From Sediminicola arcticus (GTDB lineage Bacteria > Bacteroidota > Bacteroidia > Flavobacteriales > Flavobacteriaceae), in the NCBI RefSeq assembly GCF_040566695.1, contig NZ_JBEXAE010000003.1, positions 62,001 through 126,000 of the forward strand: 64,000 nucleotides of DNA. Direction: 5' to 3'. Position numbers and translations under genes: made by a program. The notes beneath the pieces are model-generated. The model saw only the letters and a program-made list of their open reading frames with translations, made no database searches and had not been told where the DNA came from. Shown here in pieces: positions 43,025 to 51,380 of this stretch (its first letter is position 1; the number at the start of each line of letters is the position of its first letter).

Positions 43025-43624
43025 ATGCCATTTATTGAGGAAAGCGATTTATTGGAATTGCACAAGGATATTGATAAGGCGCAAATTATAAATGAGCGTC
43101 TCCTAGATCAAATAAAATACAAGAACAAAGAAATTAAAAGAAATAAAACACAACGTAACGTACTTGCGGGTGTTATGGGGCTTTTTCTCATAGGAGCCTT
43201 AGCTATTACTTCTTTTACGGCAGGCGTTAGTAGTTCTAGTTCTTTTGAAAATAGAAATAACATTTTAGTGTCCATCGATAGTTTAGATGCCATAAAGCAC
43301 AGATTGGATAATCTTAAGAGAAAAAACGAGGAACTAAGTCAAGTAAAAGAGTTTTATTTAGCTAAAAGTTTTTTGGAAAAGGAAACAATCTACTCAGTGC
43401 AGATAAAGTCTTTCGTAGATAATAATTTAACACTTACCTCAGAAGCTTTGGCCAATACCATGTTGGTGAAAACAAATCCATTTTATTCTTACTCCTTAGG
43501 TAATTTCGAATCTCTTGCCGAAGCTAGATCATTTAGATACCAATTGGTAAAAATGGGGTTTTCTGATGCTTTTGTAGCTTCTTATCAAGATGGGAAACGA
43601 ATTAAAATAGAAGAACCTTATTAA
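43025..43624 (+). CDS. Membrane coiled-coil protein with SPOR-like C-terminus
   Basis: 199 residues. An N-terminal cytoplasmic coiled coil (DLLELHKDIDKAQIINERLL), one membrane helix (VLAGVMGLFLIGALAITSFT), a second coiled coil (LDAIKHRLDNLKRKNEELSQ) and a C-terminal region with SPOR character (IYSVQIKSF, YSYSLGNFESLAEARSFRYQ, MGFSDAFVASYQDGKRI). SPOR domains bind denuded peptidoglycan at division sites. It starts the unit with menA, two bases downstream, although the functions look unrelated. Confidence 0.82.
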   Translation: MPFIEESDLLELHKDIDKAQIINERLLDQIKYKNKEIKRNKTQRNVLAGVMGLFLIGALAITSFTAGVSSSSSFENRNNILVSIDSLDAIKHRLDNLKRKNEELSQVKEFYLAKSFLEKETIYSVQIKSFVDNNLTLTSEALANTMLVKTNPFYSYSLGNFESLAEARSFRYQLVKMGFSDAFVASYQDGKRIKIEEPY

Positions 43625-43626
43625 TT

Positions 43627-44535
43627 TTGTCTAAAATTAAGGCGTGGCTCAATGCTGCGAGATTACGAACACTTCCACTTTCTTTATCGGGTATAATAGT
43701 AGGGACCGGTTTGGCTGGTTTTTATGGTTATTTCAATTATTCAATTTTCGTTCTTGCATTACTTACCACCGTTGGGTTTCAAGTAACTTCTAATTTTGCT
43801 AATGATTATGGCGATGGGGTTAAAGGAACAGATAACGAAGACAGAGTTGGCCCGAAAAGAGCACTTCAAAGCGGTATATTGACAAAGGAAGAGCTTAAGC
43901 TTGGTATAATATTGAGCATTGTCATTAATATAATTTTAGTTCTATTATTGGTTTTTTTGGCCTTTGGAATTCAAAATATAGGGTATATCATTTTATTTTT
44001 GGGTCTAGGGGCAGCAAGTATTTGGGCAGCCATTACATATACAGTGGGTACTTCGGCTTATGGATATAGAGGTTTGGGTGATGTATATGTTTTTCTCTTT
44101 TTTGGACTTATAGGAGTATTAGGATGTTTGTTCCTGTATGCGAAATTTATTACCACTGTTTCTTTGTTACCGGCAGTTACAATTGGTTTATTAAGTGTTG
44201 GTGTGCTTAATCTAAATAATTTACGAGACTCCTTGTCCGATAAAAAGGTTGGAAAAAACACATTGGTTGTAAAAATGGGCTTTGAAAATGGAAAGAAATA
44301 CCACTACGTTTTATTGTCATTGGCCTTGCTTAGTATGGGTGGCTTTATTTTCATGAACTATCTTAATTGGATAAGTCTTATACCTCTTTTAGGGTTTGTA
44401 CCCATAAGTATACACATTAGAAAAGTATACATTACAGAGCAGCCAAGATTATTGGACCCCGAACTAAAAAGGTTAGCTCTAAGTACATTTTTATTGTCAG
44501 TATTGTTTTATTTTTCTTTTAATATTTTTTCGTAA
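43627..44535 (+). CDS. menA: 1,4-dihydroxy-2-naphthoate polyprenyltransferase
   Basis: 302 residues. UbiA-superfamily membrane enzyme that attaches the polyprenyl chain to DHNA to make demethylmenaquinone. Polyprenyl-diphosphate/Mg site NDYGDGVKGTDNED with GPKRALQSG, and second Asp motif LNNLRDSLSDKKVGKNTL; eight to nine membrane helices. The TTG start fits the usual N-terminus (SKIKAWLNAARLRTLPLSLS). Follows the SPOR-like gene by two bases. Confidence 0.95.
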   Translation: MSKIKAWLNAARLRTLPLSLSGIIVGTGLAGFYGYFNYSIFVLALLTTVGFQVTSNFANDYGDGVKGTDNEDRVGPKRALQSGILTKEELKLGIILSIVINIILVLLLVFLAFGIQNIGYIILFLGLGAASIWAAITYTVGTSAYGYRGLGDVYVFLFFGLIGVLGCLFLYAKFITTVSLLPAVTIGLLSVGVLNLNNLRDSLSDKKVGKNTLVVKMGFENGKKYHYVLLSLALLSMGGFIFMNYLNWISLIPLLGFVPISIHIRKVYITEQPRLLDPELKRLALSTFLLSVLFYFSFNIFS

Positions 44536-44558
44536 ATTTGATAAGTTAACTATCAAAT
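44533..44558 (+). promoter_or_regulatory. Promoter plus palindrome for the LytTR regulator gene
   Basis: -7 box TAAATTTG (44533-44540) overlapped by ATTTGATA (44536-44543), seven bases, then TATCAAAT (44551-44558). The same 8-bp arms with the same spacing occur at the fahA promoter (1022-1044). Predicted start near 44547, leader about 22 nt to the TTG start. Confidence 0.55.
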
Positions 44559-44568
44559 CACACTCAAT

Positions 44569-45321
44569 TTGGAACAACCAATTAAGATTCTTATCGTAGA
44601 GGATAACGTTATCATTGCAGATGACATGCAGTCCATGTTAGAGGAGATTGGATACGAGATTGTAGATAATGTCATTGTCTATGAACAGGCGGTAGAAGTA
44701 CTTAAAAACAATCAAGTAGATCTAGTTTTAATCGATATTATTTTAGCTTCCGATAAAACCGGAATTGATCTAGGAAAGCATATAAGAGATCATTATAATA
44801 TTCCTTTTATTTTCGTAACCTCTAACTCTGATAGGGCCACTGTTGAGAATGCCAAAACGGTAAAACCAAATGGATATTTGGTGAAACCTTTTGAACAACA
44901 GGATCTTTACACGTCTATTGAGATAGCGCTTTCTAGCTTCAATTATGCCGAAAAGGGGGATAACGGAAACACCGATGATGGTGAGGAAAAAGTAATGTCA
45001 AATTCCGTACTTAAAGACTCAATCTTTGTCAAAAAGCAACATTTGTATTACAGAATACAATTTGGAGATATTCATTTTATCAAAGCTGATAATGTTTATT
45101 TGGAAGTGAATACCGCAGACAAGAAGTTTTTGGTGAGATCACCTTTAAAGGATTATCTGGAAAAATTACCTCAGAACAAATTTTATAGAGCGCATAAGTC
45201 ATACATCGTTAACGTAGATCACATTGATGCTATCAATTCTAAGGATATTATGATTAATAACACACTTATCCCAATCTCCAAAGAGTTTAAGGAATTTATA
45301 ATTTCCGCAATGAATTCTTAA
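44569..45321 (+). CDS. LytTR-family response regulator
   Basis: 250 residues; TTG start (MEQPIKILIVEDN). Intact receiver: acidic pair VEDN, phospho-acceptor Asp56 (LVLIDIILA), Thr in FVTSNSD and Lys106 (GYLVKPFEQ). The C-terminal LytTR domain follows (GDIHFIKADNVYLEVNT, NKFYRAHKSYIVNVDHID). The histidine kinase at 45898 is the probable partner; 576 bp of structured noncoding DNA separate them. The receiver is a useful contrast to the degenerate one at 6423-7154. Confidence 0.92.
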   Translation: MEQPIKILIVEDNVIIADDMQSMLEEIGYEIVDNVIVYEQAVEVLKNNQVDLVLIDIILASDKTGIDLGKHIRDHYNIPFIFVTSNSDRATVENAKTVKPNGYLVKPFEQQDLYTSIEIALSSFNYAEKGDNGNTDDGEEKVMSNSVLKDSIFVKKQHLYYRIQFGDIHFIKADNVYLEVNTADKKFLVRSPLKDYLEKLPQNKFYRAHKSYIVNVDHIDAINSKDIMINNTLIPISKEFKEFIISAMNS

Positions 45322-45340
45322 AGGGGGTACTTATTTAATA

Positions 45341-45378
45341 AAAAAACCATTCTAAGCTAATGCTTAGAATGGTTTTTT
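45341..45378 (+). terminator. 17-bp terminator after the LytTR gene
   Basis: 45341-45357 pairs perfectly with 45362-45378 around TAAT, ending in T7. It separates the regulator transcript from the region downstream. Confidence 0.92.
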
Positions 45379-45536
45379 TATTATGACACATTTTTTAATT
45401 CTATTTTTTGATTAAAAAAAGTCCAATTTCTTCGATTAAATACTTCCTTAAAAAAAAAGTACTTATTCACAACAGTTCTAGATGCTTTTACAACAATAAT
45501 ATGGCAGATTCCAAGGAACAGAATATATTTGAACTG

Positions 45537-45625
45537 TAATTGAAAGAGACCCAAATCTTATCATTTTCATATATAGTGTTCCTAAAAGGCTGTGCATCTT
45601 ATGTACGGCCTTTTTATTTTTTTTT
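45537..45625 (+). ncRNA. Candidate small RNA, about 85 nt
   Basis: A -7 box TATATTTG (45524-45531) predicts a start near 45538. Downstream, 45584-45597 and 45601-45614 form a 14-bp stem with two G-U wobbles and a CTT loop, followed by a long T-run: a strong terminator with no gene in front of it, since the LytTR transcript already ends at 45378. No credible ORF lies between. A -33 TTG is not evident. The alternative is a remnant of a deleted gene. Confidence 0.4.
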
Positions 45626-45742
45626 GTTTAAAAGGTAGATAATAGGAAACTTTATAAAAATTGGTCTTGAATATGGAAATATTTATTGATTGGTTAAGTT
45701 TTTAAGACATAGAGATTAAAGTAGGGGTAATAAGATAACATG

Positions 45743-45867
45743 GTGAAATCTATTGTCAATATAATTTCACTGTTGATATTTTATAACCTTATTTTTGAAG
45801 CATAGATCGTTTATCTTTTTCAAACGACTTACATCACAATTTTCAAAGGGATGTTACCTTTGAAAAT
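45743..45867 (+). promoter_or_regulatory. Kinase control region: operator-like repeat, -7 box and leader hairpin
   Basis: An interrupted palindrome (GTGAAAT 45743-45749 with ATTTCAC 45764-45770, enclosing TATTG-T-CAATA) lies ahead of TATTTTTG (45790-45797); its centre would be near -47 relative to a start around 45804. In the leader, ATTTTCAAAGG (45839-45849) and CCTTTGAAAAT (45857-45867) form a perfect 11-bp hairpin ending 30 nt before the ATG. Together with the candidate RNA, these are what the 576-bp gap (45322-45897) holds. Confidence 0.45.
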
Positions 45868-45897
45868 AATTAGTATAATTATATTCTCAAGCATATT

Positions 45898-47859
45898 ATG
45901 GTTAGGTTGCTTATCAAAATATTTATATTTTTTTTCACTTTCCACCTTAGTAATGGATTGCTACAAGCACAATCGATCACAAAGGAAGACAGTACATTAA
46001 GAACGTTTAAGATTAAAGAAGGCGCCTCGGATAAATTCACCTTCTTTTTTGAAGTTCCAAACAGATATAACGAAAACTCCGCATACGATTGGTTGGATGC
46101 GGTTCAATTAGATCTGGTAGAGGCGCAGGAGGATAATGATTCTATCAGTATCAGAAAATTCAAGATAATGCAGTCTCAAATTTATCACGATCTGGGAGAT
46201 TATGATAAAAGTGTGGCCATTGCCAACGAGCTTTACAAGCAGAAGAGTTCTTTAGACCTTAATACTAAAAGGATTCTGTTGGATCTCATGGACTACAATT
46301 ATGCCCGACTTCATATGTACGATAAACAATTGGAAATCCGAAAGGAAAAGAAGGCAATTGGGCTTAGCAAGAATGTAGCCACCTATGACATATATGCCAA
46401 TTTAGGCCTTCCACGCAAGGCTATGCAGGACTATATCATGGAAGTTATGAAAACCATAAGCGAAGATGATCACTATTCGCTTGCTAAGTACAACAACAAC
46501 ATAGGTAATTATTTGCGTTTAGATAATTCTTCTTCTGTGGCATTATCAAAATTTAAGGAAGCAAAAGGGCATATAGATATATTCCTGAATGATATTACCA
46601 ATACCAGAACGGAAAAGGAAATAGTGGAGGCTAATTATCTCAAAGGGATCATAGAAGGAAATATTGGCAGGTGTTATGCACAATTAAGGCAATATAAAGA
46701 GGCCATACCTTGGCTAGAGGGAAGTATTATTACCATTAAGGAATTCAATAAAGGAAAATTTTCTTCTGACGTGGTAGAGAACACGTTAGAACTTGCAGAA
46801 TGCCACCTACAGTTGGGTAATTATGAGAAGGCCAGAAATTATTTAAAAGCAGATTTAGAGCCTAGGAAAATAGAGAATCTATTGAAGAAAAATAGGGCCT
46901 TGGCTGCCTATTATGATAAAATACAAGACTATAAAAATGTCTCTTTTTATTTAAAGAAAAATGTTAGAATCAATGATTCCATAAATGTATATGAATCTGC
47001 ATTGCGCACCCAACAATTAGCAGCATTAACGAGTCAGGATTTAGAAAACAGCAGGAACCAAATGCAAGAGCAGAAATTGGCATTGGAGAAATCTCGTTTA
47101 GATTTGCAAGCCAAGGAAGAACGCATCAATCTTGTTTTTATTTCTTTAATTTTCACCTTATTGGGATTTGCTGGATTAGTTTATGCTTATTTAAGAAGCA
47201 TAAAGACCCAACGTTTAATTGCCGAACAGAAGTATATTATTGAAGCTTCTTTGGTAGAAAAAGATTCACTTCTTAAAGAGATACACCATAGGGTAAAGAA
47301 CAACCTTCAAATGGTCTCCAGTTTATTGAGCCTTCAAACTAAAAACACTAGGAGTAAGGCAGCAATAGAGGCCTTGGAAGAAGGTAAGAGTAGGGTGAAG
47401 GCTATGGCTTTAATTCATCAAAAGCTATATCAGAATGACGACTTATCAGTTATAGAAATGCAAGGTTATATTGAAAGTTTAATCAACAGCATTCAATCGG
47501 TTTATAAAAAAGGAGGGCATAATATTAATATTACCATAGATGCCGAAGGTACTGAGCTGGATATTGATAGGGCTATTCCTTTTGGCTTGATATTAAATGA
47601 ATTGGTTTCTAATTCATTTAAATATGCATTTCCCACCGATGATGAAAATGGTAAGATTTACATACATCTTCGTAAAAATGGGGATCAAGGATATTTTGAA
47701 TACACAGACAATGGTATTGGATTACCAGAGGATACCGAAGAGCGAACTAGTTCTTCTATGGGAATTCGATTAATGAATCGATTGGTAAACCAATTACAAT
47801 CTACCTTAAATATAGATAAAACTGCCGATGGTGTTCGTTTTTGGTTCAAATTTAAATAA
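45898..47859 (+). CDS. TPR sensor histidine kinase (HisKA_2 type)
   Basis: 653 residues. Signal peptide or anchor (LIKIFIFFFTFHLSNGLLQA), a TPR-rich sensor region (about 70-370: YHDLGDYDKSVAIANELYKQ, GRCYAQLRQYKEAIPWLEGS), one membrane helix (LVFISLIFTLLGFAGLVYAY), then HisKA_2 with phospho-His at about 463 (LLKEIHHRVKNNLQMVSSLL) and HATPase_c (GLILNELVSNSFKYAFP, DNGIGLP, SMGIRLMNRLVNQL). HisKA_2 kinases often pair with LytTR or output-light regulators; the LytTR gene upstream is the likely partner. The UPF0173 gene follows closely. Confidence 0.9.
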   Translation: MVRLLIKIFIFFFTFHLSNGLLQAQSITKEDSTLRTFKIKEGASDKFTFFFEVPNRYNENSAYDWLDAVQLDLVEAQEDNDSISIRKFKIMQSQIYHDLGDYDKSVAIANELYKQKSSLDLNTKRILLDLMDYNYARLHMYDKQLEIRKEKKAIGLSKNVATYDIYANLGLPRKAMQDYIMEVMKTISEDDHYSLAKYNNNIGNYLRLDNSSSVALSKFKEAKGHIDIFLNDITNTRTEKEIVEANYLKGIIEGNIGRCYAQLRQYKEAIPWLEGSIITIKEFNKGKFSSDVVENTLELAECHLQLGNYEKARNYLKADLEPRKIENLLKKNRALAAYYDKIQDYKNVSFYLKKNVRINDSINVYESALRTQQLAALTSQDLENSRNQMQEQKLALEKSRLDLQAKEERINLVFISLIFTLLGFAGLVYAYLRSIKTQRLIAEQKYIIEASLVEKDSLLKEIHHRVKNNLQMVSSLLSLQTKNTRSKAAIEALEEGKSRVKAMALIHQKLYQNDDLSVIEMQGYIESLINSIQSVYKKGGHNINITIDAEGTELDIDRAIPFGLILNELVSNSFKYAFPTDDENGKIYIHLRKNGDQGYFEYTDNGIGLPEDTEERTSSSMGIRLMNRLVNQLQSTLNIDKTADGVRFWFKFK

Positions 47860-47881
47860 ATTTGAACCAAAAATCGAAATC

Positions 47882-48562
47882 ATGAAAATCACTTTTTTAG
47901 GACATGCAGCGCTTCTTATAGAGACTGGTGGTAAAATCCTATTGATAGATCCATTTATAACGGGTAACGAAAAGGCAAAGGATAAAATTAAGATTCAGAA
48001 CCTAAAACCAGATTATATTTTAGTTACTCACGCACATCAGGACCACATTTTGGATGTAGAAGCTATTGCTGAGACTTCTGGCGCTACTATAGTGAGCAAC
48101 TATGAAATTGCCGTTCACTATCAAAAAAAAGGCTTTAAAGCACACCCTATGAATCATGGGGGAAATTGGACGTTCGATTTCGGTTCCTTAAAATACGTTA
48201 ATGCCATCCATACCTCCTCCTTTCCTGATGGATCTTATGGGGGGCAACCCGGAGGGTTTGTAATTACTTCTGCAGGAAAAACTATATACGTTGCAGGGGA
48301 TACAGCACTTACCATGGATATGAAGTTGATACCACTGAATGCAAAATTGGATTTGGCTGTATTGCCTATTGGAGACAATTTCACTATGGGGGTGGATGAT
48401 GCTGTCTTGGCAGCCGATTTTCTTGCTTGTGATACGGTATTAGGATATCATTACGACACTTTTGGATATATTGAAATAGACCATAGTATGGCTATTACCA
48501 AATTCAAAAATTCGGGCAAAAAATTATACTTATTCGAAATAGGGGAGGGCATCACCCTTTAA
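47882..48562 (+). CDS. UPF0173-family metal-dependent hydrolase
   Basis: 226 residues from ATG at 47882 (MKITFLGHAALLIETGGKIL); an upstream extension would overlap the kinase gene and is rejected. Metallo-beta-lactamase fold of the UlaG-like type with metal motif VTHAHQDHILD, then AHPMNHGG, VAGDTALTMDMKLI and LGYHYDTFGYIEID. Cytoplasmic hydrolase; substrate unknown. A second, exported UlaG-like protein is encoded at 62055-62849. Confidence 0.9.
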   Translation: MKITFLGHAALLIETGGKILLIDPFITGNEKAKDKIKIQNLKPDYILVTHAHQDHILDVEAIAETSGATIVSNYEIAVHYQKKGFKAHPMNHGGNWTFDFGSLKYVNAIHTSSFPDGSYGGQPGGFVITSAGKTIYVAGDTALTMDMKLIPLNAKLDLAVLPIGDNFTMGVDDAVLAADFLACDTVLGYHYDTFGYIEIDHSMAITKFKNSGKKLYLFEIGEGITL

Positions 48563-49357
48563 TTATCTCACCTTACTTTTTAAAACAACCGTATGTAATA
48601 ATTTGGGGATAAAACGCTTGAGATATACACCTGCTACCTCCCATCTACCTATGTTGGCCTCAAATTTTTGGTTAGTTATCGCATGGATCATTTTTTTTGC
48701 AAATATAACTGGGTCCAAACCTTTTTCAGTGGCTAAATCATTGCTTAGTTGGCTTTTTCCATTACCGGTCAAGGCATTTATGGCAACTTTGGTATTCACA
48801 AAGCCTGGGCATATTAGGGTAACCTGTATGCCGTCTTTTTCATGTTCCATCCTTAATACATCAAAAAAACCATGAAGTGCGTGTTTGGCTCCACAATAAC
48901 CAGAGCGGTAGGGAGAGCCAAATTTCCCCATTAAACTAGTCACGGTAACGAAATGACCATTCCCTTGTGCTATAAAATGCGGTAAGATAGCCTTGGTCAA
49001 GGCCACTGTTCCCAAATAATTGATATCCATAAGTTTTTTGTAAACGTCTATGTCAGTATCCATGATCAAGGAACGTTGACTTATTCCGGCATTGTTGATC
49101 AGCATATCTATTCGCCCTACATCGGAAATGGCTTGTTGAACCTTTTCTTCCATATTTTTATAATCTGCCAGATCAAGCGGTAGAATATGAATCCGCTCGG
49201 GATAATTACATTTATTTTTAACCTTTAGTAATTGTTCTTGGTTCCTAGCGGAAATTACCAGTTTACATCCCAATTTAGATAGCTGATAAGAAAGGGCTTC
49301 TCCAATCCCTGACGAAGCTCCGGTAATCCAAATTATTTTATCCCCAATCCTTTTCAT
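48563..49357 (-). CDS. Short-chain dehydrogenase/reductase
   Basis: 264 residues. WITGASSGIGEALSYQL (cofactor site), SARNQEQL, NNAGISQRS, catalytic Ser and Tyr in TVTSLMGKFGSPYRSGYCGAKHALHG, VTLICPGFVNT. It resembles the DHRS7-like SDR group; substrate unknown. It starts on the base after the convergent UPF0173 stop and interrupts the men gene series. Confidence 0.88.
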   Translation of the reverse strand: MKRIGDKIIWITGASSGIGEALSYQLSKLGCKLVISARNQEQLLKVKNKCNYPERIHILPLDLADYKNMEEKVQQAISDVGRIDMLINNAGISQRSLIMDTDIDVYKKLMDINYLGTVALTKAILPHFIAQGNGHFVTVTSLMGKFGSPYRSGYCGAKHALHGFFDVLRMEHEKDGIQVTLICPGFVNTKVAINALTGNGKSQLSNDLATEKGLDPVIFAKKMIHAITNQKFEANIGRWEVAGVYLKRFIPKLLHTVVLKSKVR

Positions 49358-49401
49358 TTCTTTGTTTTAATGATTCAAAATATAGTTAAATTTGAGCTCT
49401 T

Positions 49402-50457
49402 ATGATAAGAGCAAGCTACAAAAAATTCATACTCAATTTTAAAAGGCCTAGTGGAACATCACGAGGAGTACTAAACCAAAAAGAAACATGGTTTCTTATC
49501 TTAAAAGGTGAGCAAGGATATGGAATAGGTGAGTGTGGAATACTCAGGGGATTAAGCATAGACGATGTTCCCGAATATGAACAAAAATTGAAATGGACTT
49601 GTGACAATATTCATTTAGGAAGAACAAAACTTTGGTATGCATTAATGGATTTTCCCAGTATTCAATTTGGAGTGGAACAAGCATTTATTTCCTTTGAATC
49701 CAAAGAGCCATTTGAGCTGTTCCCATCCCCTTTTACCACTGAATCTATTCCAATAGACATTAATGGGCTGGTTTGGATGGGGGATGAGAGCTATATGCAC
49801 GAACAGATCCAACAAAAATTAGCAGATGGTTTTAGCTGTATCAAAATGAAAATTGGTGCTATCGATTTTAAGAGTGAAATGGCATTGCTATCTTCTATTC
49901 GTAAAAAATACAATAAGGATGAAATAGAATTGCGGGTAGACGCAAACGGAGCTTTCAAAGTAGAGGAGGCAATGGAGAAATTAAATATACTGTCCCAATA
50001 TGATCTGCATTCTATTGAACAGCCTATAAAACAGGGAATTGTTTCAGAAATGAAGTCATTATGCGCAAATACTCCTTTGCCTATCGCTTTGGATGAAGAG
50101 TTAATAGGGGTAACTAATGTTACGGAAAAAGATACTTTATTAAAAACTATTCGTCCGCATTTTATCATATTAAAACCTAGTTTAGTGGGTGGGTTTAAAG
50201 GCAGTATGGAGTGGATCAGGACTGCAGAAAAATATGATATTGGGTGGTGGGTGACCAGTGCTTTGGAGAGTAATATTGGCTTAAATGCAATTGCCCAATG
50301 GACAGCAACTTTGCAAAATAATTTACCTCAGGGATTAGGAACGGGAAGTTTGTATACCAATAATATAGATTCCCCATTAACGGTTGAAAACGGTAAGATT
50401 TATTACCAAAAAGACCGTGTATGGGATAAAACTAAAATTGAACAGATATGTATATAG
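49402..50457 (+). CDS. menC: o-Succinylbenzoate synthase
   Basis: 351 residues. Enolase-superfamily dehydratase that makes o-succinylbenzoate from SHCHC. Catalytic Lys-x-Lys in CIKMKIGAIDF, metal ligands in ELRVDANGAF, HSIEQPI and IALDEELIG, and the second lysine in HFIILKPSLVGG. It overlaps the CPBP protease gene by 10 bases, so menC, the protease and menE form one transcript. Confidence 0.92.
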   Translation: MIRASYKKFILNFKRPSGTSRGVLNQKETWFLILKGEQGYGIGECGILRGLSIDDVPEYEQKLKWTCDNIHLGRTKLWYALMDFPSIQFGVEQAFISFESKEPFELFPSPFTTESIPIDINGLVWMGDESYMHEQIQQKLADGFSCIKMKIGAIDFKSEMALLSSIRKKYNKDEIELRVDANGAFKVEEAMEKLNILSQYDLHSIEQPIKQGIVSEMKSLCANTPLPIALDEELIGVTNVTEKDTLLKTIRPHFIILKPSLVGGFKGSMEWIRTAEKYDIGWWVTSALESNIGLNAIAQWTATLQNNLPQGLGTGSLYTNNIDSPLTVENGKIYYQKDRVWDKTKIEQICI

Positions 50458-51377
50458 AACAGGCCTACAAAGGCTTTCACGAAGGTTGGCGATATGTAGT
50501 AGGTATTATGAGCATATTTATTGGCTGGCAAGTTGTTGGTATGCTCCCATTAATGGGAACCCTCATCACTAAGTCGAAAGGCCAGGTTATGCCAACAGAT
50601 ATTTCTGGTATGGCGGCTTTATTGGGATCCAATCTGTTTTTGTTTCTGATGTTACTGTCATTCGCTTTTGGGTTGTTGGCTACGTTTTTGACTGTAAAAC
50701 TGGTCCACAAACAAAAAATTGTTGATTTAACGACTTCAAGAAAGAGGGTGGATTGGAACAGGGTTGGCTTTGCCTTTTTACTATGGGCCATCATATCAAT
50801 TATTATGGTAGGTGCAGATTTGGTATTTTCCCCTGAAGATTATGTATTTAATTTTAAACTGGAACCTTTTTTATACCTTTTGGTCATTGGAGTACTATTG
50901 ATTCCTATACAGACGAGCTGCGAAGAGTATCTGATGAGGGGGTATTTAATGCAAGGGATTGGTATTCTAGCTAAGAATAGATGGGTGCCTTTGGTCATCA
51001 CCTCCCTTATCTTCGGACTTTTGCATTTGGGAAACCCAGAAGTTGAAAAGCTGGGCTATGGACTTATGGTGTATTATATAGGAACCGGACTCTTTTTAGG
51101 TATAATGACATTAATGGATGAAGGGTTGGAGCTGGCATTGGGTTTCCACGCGGCCAACAATTTAACGACACTACTCTTAGTAACCTCCGATTGGAGCGCT
51201 TTTCAGGTTGAATCTATTTATAGGGATATTTCGGAACCCCAAATAAGCTGGAATATTTTTATCCCAGTTTTGGTAATATACCCTGCACTCCTTTATATTT
51301 TTTCAAAAAAATATGGATGGAAAAATTGGAGAGAAAGATTATCGGGCAACATACAGGCAGAAGAATCAATCAATTAA
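50448..51377 (+). CDS. CPBP-family intramembrane metalloprotease
   Basis: 309 residues with about eight membrane helices. CPBP (Abi/Rce1-like) motifs: EEYLMRGYLMQGIG (EExxxR), FGLLHLGNPE (FxxxH) and GFHAANN (HxxxN), placing the catalytic residues in the membrane. It starts inside the end of menC and ends three bases before menE. Placement within the men operon is common in flavobacteria in my recollection; no mechanistic link is known. Confidence 0.9.
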   Translation: MYIEQAYKGFHEGWRYVVGIMSIFIGWQVVGMLPLMGTLITKSKGQVMPTDISGMAALLGSNLFLFLMLLSFAFGLLATFLTVKLVHKQKIVDLTTSRKRVDWNRVGFAFLLWAIISIIMVGADLVFSPEDYVFNFKLEPFLYLLVIGVLLIPIQTSCEEYLMRGYLMQGIGILAKNRWVPLVITSLIFGLLHLGNPEVEKLGYGLMVYYIGTGLFLGIMTLMDEGLELALGFHAANNLTTLLLVTSDWSAFQVESIYRDISEPQISWNIFIPVLVIYPALLYIFSKKYGWKNWRERLSGNIQAEESIN

Positions 51378-51380
51378 AAA

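Noticed and set aside
45502..45540. 12-codon ORF MADSKEQNIFEL
   Set aside because: Looks gene-like but is too short to support; it contains the putative -7 box of the candidate RNA and may be a remnant of a lost gene.
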